From assembly GCF_010015585.1 (NCBI RefSeq), contig NW_022985083.1, positions 482,223-546,222 on the forward strand: a DNA stretch of 64,000 nt. The letters run 5' to 3'. This document shows, in pieces, positions 32,571-44,173 of the stretch (positions are counted from its first letter, which is position 1; every line of letters begins with the position of its first letter). Below the pieces are notes generated by a model, which did no database searches, was not told where the DNA came from, and saw only the letters and a list, made by a program, of their open reading frames with translations. Made by a program: the position numbers and the translations under genes. The stretch comes from Eremomyces bilateralis CBS 781.70 (lineage: Eukaryota > Ascomycota > Dothideomycetes > Eremomycetales > Eremomycetaceae).

Positions 32571-34747
32571 ATGTCGAGTAACGCCCCCATTTCAGAGGGG
32601 CGAGGGCGTAGTCAGATCTATCTCTCAACCAGAGGTGGCGCCTCCGGGGTGCGTTTTCCTTATGGGATATCTGAGCGGCATACTAAATCGCCATAGCTTT
32701 CGTTCGAGAATGCCGTGCTTCAAGGACTGGCCCCCGATGGTGGCCTCTTCTTGCCCTCGGAGGTTCCAATTGCTTCAGATTGGGTACGTTGAATCATTCT
32801 GCGACAAATTGTTTGCGGGTGCCGGGACTAAATCCAGGATTAGGAGAGCTGGAAGGACCTGTCATACACTGAATTGGCCTTCCAAATTCTGAGCTTGTAT
32901 ATATCGACCGTTGATATTCCCTCCGAGGACCTGAAAAACATCCTCAATCGAAGCTACTCGACTTTCCGGGCCAAAGACGTCACGCCCCTAGTTCATCTCA
33001 AGGATAATCTCTACCTCCTTGAGCTCTTCCATGGCCCTAGCTATTCGTTTAAAGACTGTAGGTGTGCTATATCGTCGATAGTGACTATTGACTTACAGTG
33101 ACGTAGGTGCATTGCAGTTCTTGGGAAATATCTTCGAGTATTTCCTAGTCCGGAAGAATCAGGGCAAGGCAGGAAGAGGTGGGCTCACTGATATCCTTGA
33201 CATCGTTAATCGCGCTCGGTGACTGACTGGCCTCTAGACAGACATCACTTGACAGTCGTTGGAGCAACAAGTGGCGATGTATGCGCTCTTTGTCAAGTCT
33301 TGCCGCAGACGATTACTAACCGAGTGTACAGACTGGATCGGCCGCAATCTATGGACTCCGAGGCAAGAAAGATGTCTCGGTATTCATCCTGCATCCAAAG
33401 GGGCGCATTAGCCCTATTCAACGAGCTCAAATGGTCACTGTTTTGGACGAGAATGTGCATAACCTGGAGATTGAAGGAACGTTCGATGACTGTCAAGTAA
33501 GTGAACTCGCATTGTCCTTATGGTATGCGCTCACCGAGTGTTCAGGATATCGTCAAGGCGATCTTCGGTCACTTCGATACGGATTCAAGCTTGAACATCG
33601 GCGCCGTCAACTCCATCAATTGGGCAAGGATCCTGGCTCAGATCGTTTATTATTTCCATTCCTACTTCCAACTCGTCAAGACGAATTCCATCAAGATCGG
33701 AGAGAAGGTCAGATTCGTGGTGCCCACTGGGAACTTTGGGAATATTCTTGCAGGTTTGACCCTCCGCCTCGATATATTGACCGGGACTAAATGATCTCTG
33801 CAGGATATTTTGCACAGCGGATGGGACTTCCAATAGAGAAGTTGGTCGGTACGTACAGCTTCTTTCGAATTCTGATTTTATCTATGATTTATGCTAATCT
33901 GTTTTAGTGGCAACGAATGAGTGAGCTGCATTACGATCTTGTTCTGGGCCATTGCTAATTCTAACCAAGGAATGATATTCTCGACCGGTTCTGGAGGTCC
34001 GGTACGTACGAGAAGCAACCAGTCAAAGGAGCGGAGGCAGAGGGTGGTCTGGAAACAGACGGTGTGAAGGCACACACTGAGGGCTGCAAGGAGACGCTTA
34101 GTCCGGCGATGGACATTTTGGTCTCCAGTAACTTTGAGAGACTCATGTTCTACCTTGCCAAACGTAAGTTATTCAGTGATACCAGTCACCAAGCACTGTC
34201 TGCGCTCTGGATGTGCTAATCGGATGCAGAATTCGCATTAACCAACGGTATGGACGACGAGTCGAGCAACAAAAAAGGAGCACAAGACGTTGCATCCTGG
34301 TACCAATCCCTCAAAACAACGGGCAAGTTCGGGCCCGTGCCCCAAGATCTCCTCGAAATCGGCCGCCGTACCTTCGAAAGCGAGCGCGTGAGCGACCCCC
34401 AGACTGTCCAGACGACGAAGGCCTACTACGAATCAGTCGGGTACATCCTCGATCCGCACTCTGCGGTCGGCGTCACTGCTGCCGAACGATCCATCTCGCG
34501 AGCTGGCAAGGACGTCTCGCACATTTCGCTGTCGACCGCGCATCCGGCGAAGTTTTCGTCGGCTGTCGGACTGGCGTTGGAGGATGAGAAGGACTTCGAT
34601 TTCGAGGCGAAGGTGCTTCCTGAAGAATTCCGTGGCCTCTTGCAGAAACAGGAACGGCTCACGACGGTGGAGAACTCCTGGGAGCATGTGAGGGAGCTTC
34701 TCAAAAAGCAAGTGGAAGAGGAGTTGAAAGCCGGAAGCAGCAGCTAG
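32571..34747 (+). CDS. THR4: Threonine synthase
   Basis: PLP enzyme converting O-phosphohomoserine to threonine and phosphate, last step of threonine synthesis, cytosolic. Eleven exons (32571-32648, 32697-32783, 32844-33057, 33107-33178, 33238-33278, 33332-33496, 33546-33753, 33804-33848, 33908-33920, 33970-34163, 34230-34747) encode 544 residues. Landmarks: YLSTRGGASG at the start, ELFHGPSYSFKDCALQFLGN with the PLP lysine K125, HHLTVVGATSGDTGSAAIYG (phosphate-binding SGDTGSAA spans two exons), LGHPKGR-like ILHPKGRISPIQ, GAVNSINWARILAQIVYY, VPTGNFGNILAGYFA, ATNENDILDRFW, and SVGYILDPHSAVGV. Exon 9 is only 13 bases. The density of short introns resembles DMC1 and contrasts with single-exon neighbours. 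Order and motifs leave no doubt on identity. Confidence 0.95.
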
Positions 34748-34933
34748 GCGGGCATATGTCGGTATATTGTGGTTTCACTTCATGAGAGGATTGTAGAGAT
34801 TACAGAGTCAAATAGAGCAAACATGCGCCGCTCGAGGACATATTCCATGGTCATCGAGTAAGATAGTATATATAAGTCTGAGTATTTGACGTTGCGTCAT
34901 CATTCATGATCTTTCCCCATATTAGGATCATCT

Positions 34934-35425
34934 CTAATAGTACGGAATTGCTGCGATAGCCTCAATCTCCACCAGGAAGTCTCCAGGTAGCTTGGCCACC
35001 TGCAGGGCCGTACGAGCAGGCTTGGGGTACGGCAACATCTTTTGATACACCTCGTTCATCGCTGCATAATCTTCAATATCGGCAAGGAAGACGGTGCATT
35101 TGAGGATATTCGCCAACGACGTCCCGGCCTCTTCGAGGACGACTTCGATGTTCTTGATGATTTGTGCCTGTACAAAACGTTAGCACGTTCATGAAGGGGG
35201 GTGTATTCACTATTAGCTTACGGTTTGATTCTTGATACCTCCTTCGACTATAGAACCGTTGAATGAAGGGGTTGTCCCTGATGTGTACACCAGTCCTTGG
35301 GCCGTGGCACCGCCAGACAAGAGTTTACTCTGGCTTCCGAGATAGGTCACCGGTCCAGTAGCGTTGTAGGCGCAAGCGGTACCAGCTACTGCGAGGCACG
35401 TAGCGAAGATACTAATGAGCTTCAT
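34934..35425 (-). CDS. RidA/YjgF-type enamine/imine deaminase with secretion signal
   Basis: RidA proteins hydrolyse reactive 2-imino and 2-enamino acids to 2-oxo acids and ammonia. Exons 35425-35222 and 35167-34934 encode 145 residues. MKLISIFATCLAVAGTACA is a clear signal peptide followed by YNATGPV. The RidA core is complete: LVYTSGTTPSFNGSIVEGG, EVVLEEAGTSLANILKCTVF, NEVYQKMLPYPKPARTALQV with the carboxylate-binding arginine, and FLVEIEAIA with the catalytic-site glutamate. Three N-glycosylation sequons (NAT, NGS, NQT) fall in the mature part, consistent with export. Ordinary RidA is cytosolic or mitochondrial, so an exported form is unusual. It is divergent from a secreted L-amino-acid oxidase, whose products are RidA substrates. 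An upstream in-frame Met at 35467 would bury the signal; the start at 35425 is preferred. Confidence 0.85.
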
Positions 35426-37505
35426 ATTCAGGACGTGTAGTGTAAGATTGTTGGAGTAAATGAGCAAGGACTTTCAATAGAACGGCTTTTGTTGGATAGT
35501 ACTGGCGAAAGTTGCAATGACTGGACTTGACAAAAACGCTTCTTCCTGACAACAGTAACTCAACATTTAGAGAGATTCATCCAAGTAATTATACCAGACT
35601 TCGTCACAGCACGGTGTCTATGCTGCGGCACTTTTCCTTCTCATGCCCAGAAGCGGCGGGACTTGATATCAGGAGCTGTGCATCTAGGCGCCTTGGCCGA
35701 ACACGGAAAGATATCCATCGTATCTCATTTACCTAAGTCTTCGAGTTCTTGACATGTTATACGAAGCAATCGTTCAAGATAGCTGATAGATCGTCACTTC
35801 ATCAGTGGTCACTGGTCAAGAGTGCAGGTAAGCTTGGTGTGGAGCAACGGCTGACCCCCGGCGAATACGAGATAGAGATCGGCAAAACTCGGTGAACTAC
35901 TTAGAGGTTAAAATCCTACGAACGGTACCTTATCTATTAGGTTTTAGGAATGGGGATTGGGGACATCATTCTATCAAAGATGAAAGAACCAAGCCTTTCC
36001 AATGCCCACAGCAGAAGGTTGCGGAGCCCTATCCCCCAGCGCTTCCACACTGCACGCGAGCGATCTTCAGTTCCCATCCGATGATCTGAAGCTCTCCAGT
36101 GCCGTTATTCCTTAGAATGCCGAAATGCAGGGTCTCAGAGATCGGCTGCCGATCAATTCGCGTGCAATGATATTCTAGAATAGACAGAGACCCACTAGCC
36201 TTTCAACATCAATTAGATATGACACATCGGTTCTCTGCGGTCCAGAGCTGTCCAGGTCTCAGGTCTCAACCAATCCATCATGTTCACCGTATTCTCCGAA
36301 ACGTTACATTGCTCCAAGCCTCCAGCAACTTGATGAGCGAGGGCAAGCCGTATCTTGGAGCCAAGAGACCGGAATGAAACCTAATTTCCTCCATCCATTG
36401 ACTGGCGAAAGTATCCGCAGTTCCGCACCCACACCACTCGTGTGCCAGACGCCAGTATTAATCGTCAGCAGAAGACTACGGCTGTCTGGGGCAAATTCAA
36501 GCCGGGCTATAATCGAAGTCGCTAACTTGTGGAGCAGCAGGATGAAGTAAATCGCAATGTGTGGGGGGCGTTGTCGCTCGTCCATAGCCCATCTCGCTCT
36601 GCTGTTCGATTTGGAGCCTCTTGACTCTTGAGAGTCGTCTAGACAGCTTCAGCTTTGAGCTTCCCGAAGAGAAGCATATCGGCATGCTTCATTCCGTGCG
36701 CGGATGAAGTTGTGGTAAAATTACCTGAAGGGGAAAAGCGCATGATGGTGGTCGTTTAGCGAATTCATCCTCCACAGTCCAACAGTTCATGGGGATAAAT
36801 CATGGCTGCAGCCTGCAGGCTTGCCCCTGTCGATTTCTCCAACCCGCCAAGCGGACAACAACCGATATCAAGATCTTCCTCCGGCCGCCGTCCCCACTCC
36901 TCTATTTAAGTCCTTATCAATTCTTTAGACGACACACCATTAGTACACAAGGCGAAAAGATCGGCATATGTACACTACAGCACACTACTGTCAACCGACT
37001 AACAGACAACAGTTCGGCCACCAAGTTCGTACCGATATCAAGTTGCGAACAAGCGACCTCATCCCCCCGGATATTCCACCGTTATCCACCACGTTTAAGG
37101 AATATGCCTCCTATCAGCGTGGGTGACGATAATGATCATCCCGCCGACTGGCCCGGAGATTACAATTTCCCTGCTAAAAGATCCCGCGGCCACGATGGCA
37201 GTGCATATTACGATAGACTTCCTAGTCAACGTCACCTACGCGAGTGTTCGCAGGAATCGTCTAAGACATGATCGCCCGTCGGCCTTTAGAACAGTCATAA
37301 GATTGATACACACTTGAAAGACCCTTAGCAGCCCGATATTATCGTATCTCGAGGTCGCCGAAATGCAGACAGCAATCCGCACTTGGGAGTTCGGAGGGCT
37401 TGAGGTTGTGGAACCAAGTACTCTTATAAGAGGAGAGTGTTCCGCTGTTGGAAGTCCGTGAGAGCTTCATCGATATCATCAAGTCAATTGCTATTATATG
37501 CCAAG
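35426..37505. other. Divergent promoter region RidA/L-amino-acid oxidase
   Basis: This 2,080-base region separates the two start codons. A plus-strand frame of 160 codons (36789-37271) has no domain or signal and I do not call it. Near the right end a palindrome with a TATA core is listed. Otherwise I see no gene or repeat. Confidence 0.45.
37421..37432. promoter_or_regulatory. TATA-containing palindrome upstream of L-amino-acid oxidase
   Basis: CTCTTATAAGAG is a perfect 12-base palindrome with a TATAAG core, 74-85 bases before the start codon at 37506. It is a plausible TATA box; a dimer-binding operator is a less likely alternative. Confidence 0.4.
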
Positions 37506-39533
37506 ATGAAGACGCCCCACGCCATTTATACCGCGCTTTCAATAGCAACTGCTGCGCTTTCAACACCCCTTGGTACCAACCATGGGCTCGTTCAGTTCAA
37601 AGGCCCCATTAGTGTCGAGTCTGACTCGCTGCACAATGTCCACATTGGCTATGGAGATGATCTTGAAGGTGAACTCCGGGTGGTGTATGGAGACTGCGGC
37701 ATGAGTGCGGAACACGAGAAGCATCACGATATCACCATCACCATCGTTGACAAATCCTCCCGCCCCGATCGTCTGGTCTGGATTGTACCCCGAGAGATCC
37801 AGGCCAATGGTTGTCTTCATGCTTTCTCCAATGGAGGACTCGTGGGTCGATCCCTACCTATTGGCGTCTCTGCACCTCTTCGAAAACGTGAATTGTTAGC
37901 TGATGTTGCCGAAACAATGGGACCTTGGTTTGACGGTGTGGCATACATGCAATCCAAAAGCATCAATGCCGCTGCTTCAAAAGAAGCAAAGTCGAAGAGC
38001 ATTGCCATTGTCGGCGGTGGCATGAGCGGGCTCATGACCAGCTTGCTTCTTGAGTCGGTTGGTATGCACAACTGGCATATCCACGAGTCCACCCAGAGGG
38101 TTGCAGGTCGTGTCCGAACCAAGTATCTCAACAACACTACGCCTGACCAGTACCAATATCAAGAAATGGGCCCCATGCGCTTCCCAGTGAATATCAAGTA
38201 TTCCGATACCGACGAAAAAATCGATATCCAAGATCACAAGATGGTGTTCCAGCTCGGTGAGACTCTTAACAAGCTCAACAACAACGACCCAAGCGTAGCT
38301 GTCAATTTCATCCCCTTCATCCAAAACAGCCCGAACACTCCTGCCAGTTCGAATGGATACCGTCTCCCCGATGGTCGGATTCCAAGCAGCGCTCAACTCG
38401 AAGCCGACCCGTCCCTGAAAGGCCCTGCGTCCGTATCATCCAATCCCGAAGCCCAGGCTTTTGCCGAAGAAGCACTGGAACTGTTCGGAGGCATGACCCC
38501 CGACCGAATCAAGGCTTTTGCGACGAACGTCTACAGGGCCCACAAAGACGCGGTCGACCGCGGGTTATTTCACTGGTCCGAGGCTACTTATATTAAGTAT
38601 GCGCTTGACATGGACGCCAACCTCACGGACTCCATCGCAGGGGCTGAGCACCATCCGATGTGGCTTTATGACAATGTCTACTTCGGCGCTTCCGAATGGA
38701 AGACGATCGACAAAGGCCTCAGCTCCCTTGAGCGCGCATTCACACCGCTCGTGAAGGACAAGACCACCTTTGGCCGCAAGATTGAGGGACTTGCCTACGA
38801 TGCTGAAACCGACAAAGTGGCTCTCCAGTGGCGCGAGGATCCCTTCCAGATGGTACCCGAGACCGAGGAATATGACTATGCCATCGTCGCCGTTCCATTC
38901 TCGAAAGTGAGGGGCTGGAGCCTCCCGCGGTACTCAAGCCTTCTGACCCGTGCCATCGACACCATGAACTACCAACAGTCGTGCAAGATCGCACTTCACT
39001 ACAAGACTCGCTTCTGGGAGAAGTTGGATCCGCCAATCATCGGAGGATGCGGTTCCGTTGACATTTATGGTGTCGGTTCAGTCTGTTATCCTTCCTACAA
39101 TATCAACTCGACCGACCCCGGTGTCCTCCTTGCCGCGTACGCATCTGGCACTCCTGCGCGAACAATGGGCGCCCTGAGCGACGCGGACCACGTTGGTCTC
39201 GTTCAACGTGCCATGGTCGAGGCTCACGGCCAGATCGCCGCCGATGAGTACACTGGCATCTACGACCGTCAATGCTGGGAGATGGATGAGCATCAGGCTG
39301 GCGCGTGGGCCGCTCCCCTGCTCGGCCAACAGGAGCTCTACCTTCCTGCTTACTTCAACACGGAGTCCAAGACCATCTTTGTCGGAGAGCATACCAGCTA
39401 TACGCATGCCTGGATCTTCTCTGCCCTGGACAGCGCTGTGCGTGGAACCACGCAACTCTTGCTTGACCTTGGTTTGGTGGATGAGGCGAAAGAGATTGTC
39501 AACACTTGGATGGGTCGGTGGATTGCGGTCTAA
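37506..39533 (+). CDS. Secreted L-amino-acid oxidase (FAD amine oxidase family)
   Basis: Oxidises L-amino acids to imino acids, releasing hydrogen peroxide; imino acids then become 2-oxo acids and ammonia. A single exon encodes 675 residues. MKTPHAIYTALSIATAALS is a signal peptide. Residues 20-128 look like a propeptide ending in a Kex2-type dibasic site (LRKREL, 125-130), as in other filamentous-fungal oxidases made as precursors. The FAD-binding motif IAIVGGGMSGLMTSLLLESV begins at residue 166, followed by QRVAGRVRTKYL and QEMGPMRFPV, the amine-oxidase signature. The C-terminal FAD-contact region is IFVGEHTSYTHAWIFSALDS. NTT, NLT and NST sequons support secretion. Neurospora-type L-amino-acid oxidases serve nitrogen scavenging; the same is likely here. 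The upstream in-frame Met at 37437 lacks a signal and is not used. Confidence 0.92.
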   Translation: MKTPHAIYTALSIATAALSTPLGTNHGLVQFKGPISVESDSLHNVHIGYGDDLEGELRVVYGDCGMSAEHEKHHDITITIVDKSSRPDRLVWIVPREIQANGCLHAFSNGGLVGRSLPIGVSAPLRKRELLADVAETMGPWFDGVAYMQSKSINAAASKEAKSKSIAIVGGGMSGLMTSLLLESVGMHNWHIHESTQRVAGRVRTKYLNNTTPDQYQYQEMGPMRFPVNIKYSDTDEKIDIQDHKMVFQLGETLNKLNNNDPSVAVNFIPFIQNSPNTPASSNGYRLPDGRIPSSAQLEADPSLKGPASVSSNPEAQAFAEEALELFGGMTPDRIKAFATNVYRAHKDAVDRGLFHWSEATYIKYALDMDANLTDSIAGAEHHPMWLYDNVYFGASEWKTIDKGLSSLERAFTPLVKDKTTFGRKIEGLAYDAETDKVALQWREDPFQMVPETEEYDYAIVAVPFSKVRGWSLPRYSSLLTRAIDTMNYQQSCKIALHYKTRFWEKLDPPIIGGCGSVDIYGVGSVCYPSYNINSTDPGVLLAAYASGTPARTMGALSDADHVGLVQRAMVEAHGQIAADEYTGIYDRQCWEMDEHQAGAWAAPLLGQQELYLPAYFNTESKTIFVGEHTSYTHAWIFSALDSAVRGTTQLLLDLGLVDEAKEIVNTWMGRWIAV

Positions 39534-39653
39534 TCATTGGTCGGACGCTGGTCGAGTGTAGCTGGAGGAAGTGTTTTATTTAATGCGTCGACAGGTCGAC
39601 TGATAGGTGCTTTGAGCATATTGATGACAATGACATGATCTTTTTACGTGTAT

Positions 39654-39682
39654 GAGTGCAATCCCTGAGTGCAATCCCTGAG
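39654..39682. repeat. 13-bp tandem repeat (two copies)
   Basis: GAGTGCAATCCCT occurs twice in direct succession, followed by GAG, in the 3' region between the oxidase and the UDP-GlcNAc pyrophosphorylase. It is probably a slippage product. Confidence 0.8.
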
Positions 39683-39800
39683 AGCCCCGCTGCTGTGCAT
39701 GACGGTCTTCGATTGATAAACTTTTGCATAAGCGGACGTAACATCATTCACGTACATGTTTTGCTCTCTGTGCTGGCCGGAGTTTTGGTTGCTAAAAGCA

Positions 39801-41503
<1,703 letters not shown>

Positions 41504-42185
41504 CTTTCTTATGCCAGGTATGGGAGAGACTAAGGTATTTGGTAGGAATTGACAAAGTAGTAGCACTTCGAGAATGTTCAGATGATAAGGTTCCCTGTCT
41601 CTGGCTTTAAATACTTGTAGGATTGAATCAACTTATTTTCAGCCCATCACCCTCCTGCACTTTCGGGTCTTGAGTCTGGTCTTGAATTGGAGGGGGTTGA
41701 ACTGTGTCCAACTCAGTCCAAGGCCCCAAGGCTCAGGGCAAGTTGCAGCTCCATGTCACTAGCTCCGGCTGTGCTACGCCATTGTCCCCACCAATGTCCG
41801 TGTGCGCTGCAGTGCCAATTGCGAAGATGCCCGAGACGGAACACGCCAAAGTGTAATTAGTGTCAAGTACGGACTACTCCGTACTCATCGAGCCAGAACT
41901 GCATCTTAATCAGGAGCGTGCAGGAGGCATAGGAACGGTTCGCCTAAATCGTGACGCCACCAGGTATGAGGTAAGAAAAGGAAAATTGACGAGACAGATG
42001 TTCAGGAGATTAGGAAAGTACCCAGAGCTCGAGCTTCTAGGGGTGAATATCATTGATGTTCGATATATGCACTAGGTTGCCTGCGATTATCTTATGCGAA
42101 GACGAATCCAATATCAAACACCGCCGTGAGTTTGCCGCATTCAAAGAACTTTATTCAACCCTCAAATACCCGTGCCTTCGGAAAC
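41504..42185. other. Intergenic region UAP1 promoter
   Basis: These 682 bases lie between the UAP1 start and the LRA2 stop, both on the minus strand. A 71-codon plus-strand frame at 41860 has no support. Nothing else was seen. Confidence 0.45.
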
Positions 42186-43540
42186 CTAAGGAATGTGTCC
42201 ATTAATCGCCAGCACTCTTACGCTTTCATCGACCGTTTCGGGGTTCGCACCAGGTTCGGCCGGTCTCAGCGATGGCAGAGGAGCAGGGTTCAGAATCTTG
42301 ATCGCATCGATCAATGGAGCACTTGGGTTCACCTCCAGACCAAAGCCCGGCTTGTTTAGCTCAGAAACATCAAGATAGCCGTTTACTGGGATTGGCTCGT
42401 TCAGGAACAAGTTGCCGAACACAGGTAAGACCGACTTGCCATCCGGTGAGTTGGCAAGATACTCCTGAAAGGGGGAGTTCGCTTGTGAGACAACGAAGTG
42501 GTAGCTGTACGAACCGCTGGCATGCGGCACAATCGGGATGTCATACGCAGATGCCATAGCGGAGATCTTCAGAAGCTCTGTCATTCCGCCAACCCACATG
42601 ACATCCGGTTGAAGGATGTCCAGATTTCGGCCCTCGATGAGCTTTCGGAATCCATAGCGGGAATACTCATGCTCTCCGGTCGTGAATTTGGTTCGGGGAT
42701 GTGCTCGCTTGATCAGCTCGTAGCCCTCGGTGTCGTCTGGACTTAAACACTCCTCAAACCAGTTAATCTTGAGGTCTTCGCATTCCCGGGCTAGTTCGAT
42801 CGTATAAGGAACGTTCAGGCTCATGTAGCAGTCGACCATGAGAGGAAAGTCGAATCCGACACTCTCGCGATGTTTCCGGAGAAACTCGACATTCTTTCGC
42901 ATGCCTTCCGCTCCCTCTCCAGGGCCGTAAGGCAGAGGGACCTTAGCACCACTGAATCCCATGGATTTTGCAGCGGCAGGTTCTGGCCCTGTGCAATAGA
43001 AGTCGAGCCTGCTTCGAGTGGCGCCTCCTATCATCTTGTACACGGGCTCGTTCCGTATCTTCCCCAGTAGGTCCCAGAGCGCAAGGTCAATGACTGAAAT
43101 GACCGCAACTGGCAATCCTTTTCGGCCATAGAACATGGAAGCCCGGTACATCTGCTCAAACACATGGTTTGTGTCTCTTGGATCTAGTCATATTAATCGG
43201 AATTTATATCCAATGTGCAGTCGAAGGCCTTACCGGCTCCTATGAGGAATCGTTCAAAATGTTGAGCAACGAGCCAACACGCAGGAGGTCCACCAAAACC
43301 AGTAGCGAACCCTTTACTGCCATCTGATGCTTCGATTTGCACGCAGAATGATCCAAGGACATTGATTCCCCAACTGGTCCGAGATTGTCTGTACTCTTCA
43401 TACTGCGACATGGGCGTGGAGATTTTGGAATCAATCAACCAATGCCCACCTTTTACATTGTGATAGTCCCCTCCCGACCCCACGCCATGCAGGATGAATG
43501 TACGAACGCCATTGACTAGGGGAAACGCCTGAACCGGCAT
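42186..43540 (-). CDS. LRA2: L-rhamnonate dehydratase (enolase superfamily)
   Basis: Dehydrates L-rhamnonate to 2-keto-3-deoxy-L-rhamnonate in the fungal non-phosphorylated L-rhamnose pathway; cytosolic, Mg-dependent. Exons 43540-43234 and 43183-42186 encode 434 residues. Enolase-superfamily residues are visible: metal ligands D220 (MVDCYMSLN), E246 (NWFEECLSPDD) and E273 (TGEHEYSRYG), and catalytic H323 (VPHASGSYSYHF). The family signatures VGSGGDYHNVKGGHW, FATGFGGPPACWL, MFYGRKGLPVAVISV and KVPLPYGPGEGAEG are typical of rhamnonate dehydratases rather than mandelate racemases. The start MPVQAFPLVNGVRTF is the first in-frame ATG; a short upstream exon cannot be excluded. It is divergent from a Zn2Cys6 regulator. 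The other pathway genes (LRA1, LRA3, LRA4) are not in the window. Confidence 0.9.
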
Positions 43541-44173
43541 GATGCCGTTCGTCTCGCCTTGAGGGAGCTTAGCAGCAGGCGTCTTAAGTGTCAAATGGTT
43601 TTTGTCGCGTTACGCAAACTGATCAGGTCTATCACTTACGGTCCGTGTCTACTGCAGCAGGATGGTATATATCCAGAAGCGGGCGCTCTCTACTGCAAAT
43701 CCGCTACATTTTCAGACAGATTGCGGCGAGGGTGAGATGAGCCCGACGCCAGGATTCTGAGTCGCAGAGATTTCCGTCGGTGTATTAAATGCTGACTAGA
43801 ATTCAGACATTTCACTTATTCTTGCGTCTGGCAATCTTCGTCACTCGACAATCGACAGCCGACACTAATTATTATTAGCTGCAACCAGACCGCTAGGCGA
43901 CTTCAGTCACCCCATCGGAGCCATTAGCCCGATCTGGGGGATGGTCAGCGGCCCCAGCGGGCATTGATGGCCCGCGACATTGGCGTGACGGATGCCGCAA
44001 CAATATTCCCGTCTCTAGAGCCCAACTTGGCCCATCCCCAACCCCGCAAACCGGTCGGCTGTCACAACCTTGCAAGCCCGAATCTGACTGAGATCAGCTC
44101 TCTCGGTCTATCACCGAACGAGAAGGAATGGCAACTCCCTCAGTTGCTTCCTCTGTCTCGATGCGCTGCAGCC
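43541..44173. promoter_or_regulatory. Divergent promoter LRA2/Zn2Cys6 regulator
   Basis: These 633 bases separate two divergent start codons. CTGGGG at about 43934 fits the carbon-catabolite repressor CreA core SYGGRG, expected for a sugar-use gene, but such a short motif is weak evidence. The regulator could start further left at 43964, which would shorten the region to about 420 bases. Confidence 0.45.

Noticed and set aside
32571-35425. Idea that RidA pairs with threonine synthase in amino-acid metabolism
   Set aside because: Known RidA partners are threonine dehydratase and amino-acid oxidases, not threonine synthase, and this RidA carries an export signal; the oxidase on its other side is a better match.
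36789-37271. A 160-codon plus-strand frame in the RidA/oxidase divergent region
   Set aside because: No signal peptide, domain or conserved-looking block; it overlaps other random frames upstream of a well-defined gene.
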